NCBI GenBank assembly: GCA_903813345.2
Contig: CAIIXF020000011.1
Coordinates: 1,760,571-1,824,570 of the forward strand
Reading direction: 5' to 3'
Source: Owenia fusiformis
Lineage: Eukaryota; Annelida; Polychaeta; Sabellida; Oweniidae
Length of the DNA stretch: 64,000 bases
Shown here: in pieces, positions 57,241 to 64,000 of the stretch
Numbering within the stretch: the stretch's first letter is position 1
Layout: the number at the start of each line of letters is the position of its first letter
Notes under the pieces: generated by a model
Told to the model about the DNA's origin: nothing
What the model saw: the letters and a program-made list of their open reading frames with translations, nothing else
Databases searched by the model: none
Made by a program: the position numbers and the translations under genes

Positions 57241-58110
57241 TTTAGTCAAGTGAACTCGACTTAATGTTGTTGTTTCACGTTTCTTTTTGACGATTTGGAT
57301 ATTTGTTTTTTATTTTTGTTTTCAACATTTGCGTCGAGGATATTAAGCCCTGTATATTGCGGTAAATGCTTTTCTGCCCTCTATGCTCAACAAAAGTTAC
57401 ACAGATAAGATAATGGATCCAATGCTTCAACTAGAATGTATTAACTCTTACCTTAAACACAGGAAATACTTGATAATTGAAGGAATGTAATCATTTTCGT
57501 ATATGTTTGAACCAATTTCCAATATGGTTCTCAAGGTCACTCAAGGTCACTGAATACTGTCTAAATGTGAAACCATGCAACCAAAACGAAATCGTAATTA
57601 TTTATTACCAACATATCTGTTTTCGGTTTCTTCACCCTCCTTGGTGTCTGAGAAGGCGATTCAATTGTCATAAGACGATGATAAACTTTCGAGTTGAAAT
57701 CTCGATCTCAATATGGCTGCTGTTATTTATTGTAATTTCGTTTTTCGCTTCACCTAGAGTTTTACTTTTACACAATCATTACCCAGAATGCATCTACACA
57801 TGGGGAAAAAATTCTTATACTTCTTCAATTATCAAGCGTTTGACGTGTGTAAGGTAGGATTAAATACATTATCGATGAAGAGCATATTCTAATACATAAT
57901 TTGTGTGATTTTGGTTGCCTAAACAGGCCAGGAAAGCATTTCCCTCAATTTACAACCGGGAAGTGTGTACGACCCTAGTATGCAAGAAAATAACAAAAAG
58001 TAAATATCCAAATTATCAAAAAATAATGACAAATAAAGCATACGATGGTCGGATTTATATGACTAGGGTGGTTTGTGCTCAGTAGACTAAATTGTTTACT
58101 TTAGTACTAA

Positions 58111-58606
58111 CACCCCAGTCACATTTGTCGTAGGGAGGCCGTGCGTCGACCGCAGATCAATTAAATCAGTGTATTTCTGCGGCGAGCGTAGGAATACTAC
58201 GCTCGCCTTGCGGCCTCTGTACGGCGTATTCAGTTTTTTACAGGCCGCAGGCTAGGGTCGCCGTAGAAATTATAACTCGGAGTTATAATATTTGTTCATT
58301 TCTGAGGTCCCCGTAGAAATCAAATGGCTCAACAAGATTGAATCATTATTTGTCAATGTTTCACGATCACTTTTCATATGACATTACATCCTAGCACTAT
58401 GAATAACATTTATAAATTGTCCCGATGTAAATAAAATGAAAAAAGTATTATTTTATCAACAGAAATTTAAAATTCACCGTGCGGCTGCCGTGGGAAATGT
58501 GACTGCAAAAGTATGAGAGCGCAGAATTTCCACGACGAGCGTAGAAATGTTACTGGCCGCAGAATTGATAGACCGCAAGGTCGCCGTAGGAAATGTGACT
58601 GGGGTG
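58111..58606 (+). mobile_element. MITE copy 3, complete with TAA target duplications
   Basis: It starts CACCCCAGTCACATTTGTCG and ends GGAAATGTGACTGGGGTG, with TAA on both sides (58108-58110, 58607-58609). The interior is very similar to the copies at 42606 and 43098. This copy defines the element ends and the 3-bp target site. Confidence 0.92.
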
Positions 58607-58734
58607 TAACATATAAAATGCTTCAAAAATCGCTCATAGTAAATTTCAAGGAAAATATGTGATAGAGAAAAAGGTGATACCTTATATATCAATGGACCCT
58701 TTCTTAAATAGCTTTGAGATCTCGTTGAACTCTC

Positions 58735-58920
58735 GTTTTTTAAGATCTACATTTTTCACCATCAAATACCAACATATTCTTGATGGTATTTGATGATATC
58801 TAAATTCTTTTTGAAATTTTCAATTAAAGCAACTTTGATTTGTACAGTTATTTAGCTTTATTCCCAGGATTTTGAAGTTTTTTGAAAAAGGTCGGGCTAA
58901 ATTTCCATTGACTCAAAGTT
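58735..58920 (+). repeat. Dispersed repeat family, copy 2 of 3
   Basis: Contains TTTAAGATCTACATTTTTCACC, TTTTTGAAATTTTCAATTAAAG and GGTCGGGCTAAATTTCCATTGAC, aligning with 51385-51610. A small internal palindrome, TTGATGGTATTTGATGATATC, is specific to this copy. Confidence 0.72.
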
Positions 58921-58924
58921 GAAA

Positions 58925-60180
58925 AAGCTTAAAATATCCATAACTCTTTCGAGGGTCACACTTTAAATGCTAAATCACAATCTACATGTCAACAAGATCA
59001 CATAATTACATGACACACCCATTCTCAATAAGAATGCAAAATAGGTGACCCAGGGCTCAATCTCAGCATTTACATTACCAACATCACTTTTTGTTGTATA
59101 TATAAATAGTATATATGACCCTCTACCTAGCACGTTTGTAATATATGATTTCTCAGTTACACATATTTTATTATATGTACTAGAATAGGGCTATTCATCA
59201 GTTACGTGACTGTCGCCATATCAAAAATCAGGATTGTATGGTGCCATTAGAGAATTTTTCATGCATAACATCCCATATAAAGTGGTGTATTATACACAAG
59301 GCGATCCCAGCTTCTGGTTAAATGACAGAAACTATCATTTTGACATTTTAACCATGTTGAAACTGTTCTTTGACCAATGTCGCCAGACTTTTTCATATCA
59401 ACCCCCCTGTGCTATAAATCATATAAAAACTGGTGAAAAATTAATGTTTCATATGTGCCATATACGTATCTGGATTCCAATTTGAATACTTAATAGAAAG
59501 TCGTAAAAGTTGATATTTGAAACGTTGAGATTTTGGGGCCAGAAAATTATAAATCCCGTTTTTCATGAAGTTATAGATAAGAAAATCATTTACGTGATCA
59601 TAGTTTTCACAGGCAATAAGTGTCTGAGCAAATTAATGTTATATCACCTTATTGTATGGTAGGAGTGATCCGTGTTGATCAGTATTTTTAACTAAATTGA
59701 CATTGTTTGAATATAATACAGCCAGCAAAAGGGTATTTGCATCATTTACGACACCATCATTTACGATACCTAGTAGTACGAAAATAACGGTTACCATACT
59801 CCTAGCTCTGAATAAAGTTTATAAAGCGGGAAATTTGAGTATTCATATTCATTTGAATCTGAATAAAGAAACACTACCACCTTTGTAGAGTAAATCCACA
59901 CAATTTAAGGTATATATCACACCTAATATAGTATCGCTCTTGTAAAACGAAGATGTAGTGTTAATTTGATGTTATCTATGGCATAAAGACAGTCAGTATA
60001 AATGTGAAGATGAATATAAAAACACTTTTCTATCATTCAATTTGAATTGAAGCTATAGTCTTGCGTTTTCTATGTCATAAATTACGTTACCATAGGTAAC
60101 GTAATTGATAAATTCTATTGCACACATTTTCTGTCGTCAAATCTTTACAGGTATGTTCATTTATCAACTTGTATACTTTT
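58925..60180. other. Non-coding stretch
   Basis: No recognised gene. ORFs at 59234 and 59697 have no recognisable domain. A 26-bp near-perfect palindrome, AATTACGTTACC..GGTAACGTAATT, lies at 60083-60109. Confidence 0.45.
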
Positions 60181-60184
60181 CGTA

Positions 60185-61279
60185 GATGGGAAAGCATCCT
60201 GCTGAAATTCAAAAAGACTATAGTGATAGGAAAAAGCACCAAAAAGGGCGTGCTCGGGTTCATAAATGCATTGTCTCAATAGCTGAGTGCACTATCTGAA
60301 AAAGATAAAGACCATAAAAGAAAAAATTATGTCATTGCGCCTGAGACATGTTATGTTAGTCTCAGATAGCGTAATAATACAGGAGACAAATCAAAAAGAA
60401 GAGAGACTGTTAGCAATGACCCAAGTAATGCCGATAACAATGATTGTGACCGTGTTTATGGCAGTGGTACAAGTAACACACAATTAATAGTTCATATAAA
60501 TTTTGCCTGGAATTTTGCAAAAAGGACATGAATGGCTCTTTATAAAACGGATAAGTAGAACTTGGGGACGTACGTACCCATAAAAAAACAAAGCTCCCTG
60601 AACATAGATAAACATGGAAAAAACAATCACAAATCATTCCAAAGGATCTCACAGAAGCAGAGAAAAATAGAACCAAGGGTCCAAGCACGCCAAAAACACC
60701 AAAGAGTGCAGGGGAAAAGTGATGCGATGCAAACTTTAACATAGTGATATCCCTAGAGTTGAGGAGAAGATTAGTACGAGGAAAACACGTAGTTGAAGAG
60801 TTGAAGCAGACGCAACATGACTGGCGGGGAAATGCCTGAAAGAGTGTTCAAGTCTAGTTGATATAATATGACTAAAGGCGATGGAAGGTGATACAAGCTT
60901 AAAGGCCTTGCTTGGCTGGACAAAAATGAAATGAGTACTCGACGTTTACCACAAGCAAAGGAATATAAATGTGTTGAAGCAAATAAACAGTGTTAAAAGC
61001 GCCCTGCACAAAAGTGAAACAAACCAGGAATGACATACAAGAAGAGACAACATAGCTATCCAAGAGTATTCTGACAGGGCCATCATGCAGACTGAGAGTG
61101 GAGATAAAGAGCTACATCTTGGCGATTTTTTCACTGCAGTTTACAATTACTGTTGGTATGTCGAAAAGGCACTGCATGTAGATACTGATGATAATAAATA
61201 CTATTTTTTAAGAAAAGAAGAATCTCCAATGGTCTCTAGAATGTTACGTTATTTGGCTGAGAGTCTCAGATTTTGAGTG
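60185..61279 (+). pseudogene. Decayed single-exon coding sequence of an uncharacterised animal family (tentative)
   Basis: Plus-strand pieces in three frames read in an order that looks like one broken gene. MGKHPAEIQKDYSDRKK at 60185 recalls the PAE.QR.YR.R.K starts of basic, transposon-associated proteins. LSEKDKDHKRKNYVIAPE follows at about 60291, KNRTKGPSTPKTPKSAGEK near 60665, and KELHLGDFFTAVYNYCWYV...DTDDNKYYF at 61085-61276, a Tudor/chromo-like GDF.AV.Y...WY.GK pattern. Many stops and frame changes separate them. Resemblance is from memory of motif style only, so the family assignment is uncertain; what is seen directly is biased lysine/arginine-rich reading with repeated frame breaks. 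Confidence 0.4.
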
Positions 61280-62540
61280 TGTAGTAGAGGAGTCAATTCC
61301 AACAGGGAAGTTTAAAGGGCTATTTAAACTCTAGATCTGTGTCCTGAGATTCAAACTCGTGTTCTATGGGATTTATATGTCCAAGCTAGGATTAAGTAAC
61401 GTTTTCAGGAGTTCATATGTACCTATGATATTAGAGGAGACACTGAATAATGTTACTTTTTGACGATAATCACAAATTATATAGTATAGTTTTGATCTTG
61501 CGATTGTAAGTTTTGTAATCACTTACGTTACAAAGGATTTAGCATTACAAATGTGTGAAGAAAGATAAAGTCCCTTTAATCCTGTATATATTCATTCCAA
61601 CATATAGCGTATGTGACAATATATTGATTCATTACGTGTTTTGTGCATAAATAATGGTTGTGTTAGCTTTAATGTTTCTATTGCAAAAGTTAGTTAATTT
61701 CTCCATCATTTACGTTACTTGATGGTCCACTGAACTATGTTTGTTTTAAATGTTACTATTGGTTAAAATGCAGTGTAAATATGATAAAAGAAGCACCAGT
61801 TGATGGTTTAACCATGATCACATATGATATGACTCATTCTACGATGTTACTATTTTTGGATCATATACGTTACCAAGGGTGTAACGATATACAAATTTCA
61901 AATAGATTTTGTATGGCATATCAAACACCAAGATATGGCTATCAATTGATTCTGAACACTATTTCTAATCAGAAAAGAAAGATAAATTTAATGTTAACAG
62001 ACTGATTTTCTATAAAATTGGAATGACATGTAGCACTTAGGTTTTGTTTGTGAAAAGGAATAATACGTCACATGTAATTGTTGACTTCAATGTGAATTCT
62101 TTCCACTTGTGTATCTTCAAAATGCCTGATGTATGATTTAGTATTAAGACAAAATATATCCGTATTGTTAGGAACAAAAACAGACATGAGAATAATATGT
62201 TGAATGAAAATATAGGTCTCTTGCTACGACAACCCTCTATAACGTAAATGACAGAGACTTACTTTTTTAAATAAACACTAGATAAGCTTCAACATGTGAC
62301 TTTTCCATGAAGGGGTATGAGATTGATGAAGATATTTTGACTTTAGATACTTAACATATATTCAAATAAAAATACATCAACTTTAAACCATTCAAAGCTA
62401 CTTTAATTTTCGTCAGATTCATACCTGGAATTTGCATTCTTATTGAGAATGGATGGACAATGGAGATACACATGAATCCAAATGGAAATCCAAATAAATC
62501 AAGAAATTAAATGACTTTCTGCTATTTCTCTGTTACTATG
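61280..62540. other. Non-coding stretch rich in CGTTAC/GTAACG words
   Basis: ACGTTAC or its complement appears at about 61392, 61524, 61717, 61869 and 62240, with more copies at 60085-60105 and 61246. No gene recognised; the ORF at 61781 has no known domain. Confidence 0.45.
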
Positions 62541-62546
62541 AATGGT

Positions 62547-63177
62547 ATTCTGGCCCTACCAACACTCACATCTTTTGATTTATCTTTATATATCTATATA
62601 GAAATGGTCATTTGTATCCAATCAGACATCGATGTTGCAAACGAAGAAATGGGGAAAATGATGAACTCGTCTACGGGAAAATAAGACATTCACATTAAAT
62701 GTCTTCCATACACCTGAAGATTCAGATATTTGTTTTGACATGTCAAAGGTTCCGCCTCCATACCACGATATCAAATATGTTTTAAAACGATATGTTACAC
62801 TCGAATCCAAACATGATTTCGTCAAGAAAATGAAATAATGCGGGATACGGGATGCCACTTAGCACACGCTGCAATGATGTCATAAAAAAATTCTCATATT
62901 AAAAGTCTTTTATTGAAATCGAATGAATACAAAACATTTTGTCTTACATAAACCGACTTCACGGCATGATATTGTTGATAAATTCCGAAATATTGTGGTC
63001 CATGATAAATATCTTTAAAATACCTTCGATTACCCTTGCCGTACATGTACAAAAGGTAACTGCGTAAGATTGCTATTTGCCGTGAAAATATTAGACCGTG
63101 CGATAGCGGTAGCAAAATATACTATTTCTCTAATATAATTAAACAGACGACAGCATTGGTGTTGGTAGGGCCAGAAT
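62547..63177. mobile_element. 631-bp element with 19-bp perfect inverted termini
   Basis: ATTCTGGCCCTACCAACAC at the left and GTGTTGGTAGGGCCAGAAT at the right are perfect inverses. No transposase. Target duplication unclear. Confidence 0.7.
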
Positions 63178-63414
63178 CACAGACACGGGAACAAGAGTTC
63201 TTCCCCCTCCCACTCACTTTGTATTAGGTAGAAAAAAGTATTTTTTACATTAGCTATACAGTGACTGGGGGGATTTAAATCTTCCTGGGCCTGTGGCCAG
63301 AATACATGGAAACATATAGAATGGTACTAAATGAACTTATCGACACGTGCACTGTGATTTAACATTAAAATTTCGATCCTTATAACAGTAAATTAACTTT
63401 TAAAGGTTTTGTAA

Positions 63415-63660
63415 CATTGTGTCAATGGGAATTAGCCCGACCATTTTCAGAAAACATGTAAATCTTTGAAATTCGAATAAACCGTGCAAGTCCCAGTTGT
63501 TTTGATTAAAAAAGTAACACGCATAATTAAAATATGACATCAAATGGAAGAAAATGTTGGTCTTTTATTGTTAAAAATGCAGATCTCCTAAAACTCTTTT
63601 AAACATGACTTTGGCGATAATTAAAGGCTGTATATGAAAACATATCTATTTGACTAGGCA
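63415..63660 (-). repeat. Dispersed repeat family, copy 3 of 3 (inverted)
   Basis: TCAATGGGAATTAGCCCGACC and AAAAATGCAGATCTCCTAAAA are reverse-complement matches to 51385-51610; similarity extends outward to GACTAGGCATAACCTA, matching CCTAGTGAAGGCAT near 51390. Confidence 0.75.
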
Positions 63661-64000
63661 TAACCTAACGTATTTGCCCAAAACCAACATTTTCCAAGTC
63701 CAAATCATTGGTTTCCTTAAAAATGAATGTTATGAGTGTTCTTCGAAGAATAATGAAGATTGAAAAAATGGTCAACATCTGGAATCGACCCTAGATACTG
63801 TGCCTCCTGTGCAATGTCAGTACCAGTATCCAAGCATTTGTGGCATCTTGGAGTGACAAGTGGACTATATTCTAACGAAATGTGACATCTACAGGGTGCT
63901 TGGTTTTTAGGGATCCAAAGTATAACATGTCCAACGCGTAAATTATCAAACGTATGGCTCCCGGGGTATGGCTTTTACATTTTAGGCATGAAAACCTAAT

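Noticed and set aside
57477-57857. 126-codon plus-strand ORF downstream of the PON exons
   Set aside because: It does not resemble PON blades and lacks an acceptor in the required phase; judged chance.
62665-62838. 57-codon coding-like stretch with a natural stop (…YHDIKYVLKRYVTLESKHDF…)
   Set aside because: The composition looks coding, but there is no clear acceptor, no homologue that I recognise, and it lies in a TIR-bounded element.

Overview
The window looks like AT-rich nuclear DNA of a marine invertebrate, most plausibly a bivalve or other lophotrochozoan. The reasons are small exons with GT/AG introns, fibrinogen-related, PAN and discoidin secreted proteins, a paraoxonase, many TIR/MITE elements, a tRNA-derived SINE, a LINE, and core-repeat arrays with ACGG-type microsatellites of the kind reported in bivalves. 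The species is not proven. Nothing looks bacterial or viral, and most long ORFs are chance ORFs in repeats.

Genes. The left and central parts hold a family of small secreted lectin-like genes. Each complete member starts with one exon encoding a signal peptide and a PAN/apple-like cysteine module (C-x3-C-x6-C, SYNLR, ICELNG), followed by a phase-1 intron and then a recognition domain. Three members end in a fibrinogen-related domain (FReD): a partial one at 1012-1652 (+) and two complete two-exon genes at 18792-22706 (+) and 27845-33401 (+), each 325 aa. Two members on the minus strand end in an F5/8 type C (discoidin) domain: a complete five-exon gene at 44034-36474 (255 aa) and a frameshifted pseudogene between 10641 and 5184. 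On the right, 56126-56902 (+) holds two exons of a paraoxonase (PON).

Layout. 1-1005 is a 52-bp minisatellite whose unit copies the splice acceptor and first exon bases of the adjacent FReD exon. 5.2-10.6 kb is the discoidin pseudogene, interrupted by a 2.7-kb LTR retrotransposon (minus) and abutted by a damaged LINE (10.65-14.9 kb, +). 15.4-16.3 and 41.5-42.3 kb are inverted copies of one TIR element, and the two complete FReD genes lie between them. The introns of those genes are full of repeats: ACGG microsatellite elements, a seven-copy 162-bp array, and a 1.3-kb TIR element built of GCGGTAG repeats. 34.7-35.9 kb has tandem duplications, and 38.5-39.5 kb a mariner relic. 42.6-43.5 and 58.1-58.6 kb carry a MITE family with TAA/TTA target duplications. 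44-56 kb is repeat-rich and has no confident gene. 60.2-61.3 kb holds remnants of a decayed coding sequence.

How the genes work together: all the PAN genes predict secreted single-domain recognition proteins with no membrane anchor. Sharing of one N-terminal exon by two unrelated lectin folds, and uneven divergence between the two FReD genes (19/111, then 4/128, then 28/86 residue differences along the protein), suggest a diversifying family shaped by exon shuffling and gene conversion. An immune or mucosal recognition role is inference from the domain families.
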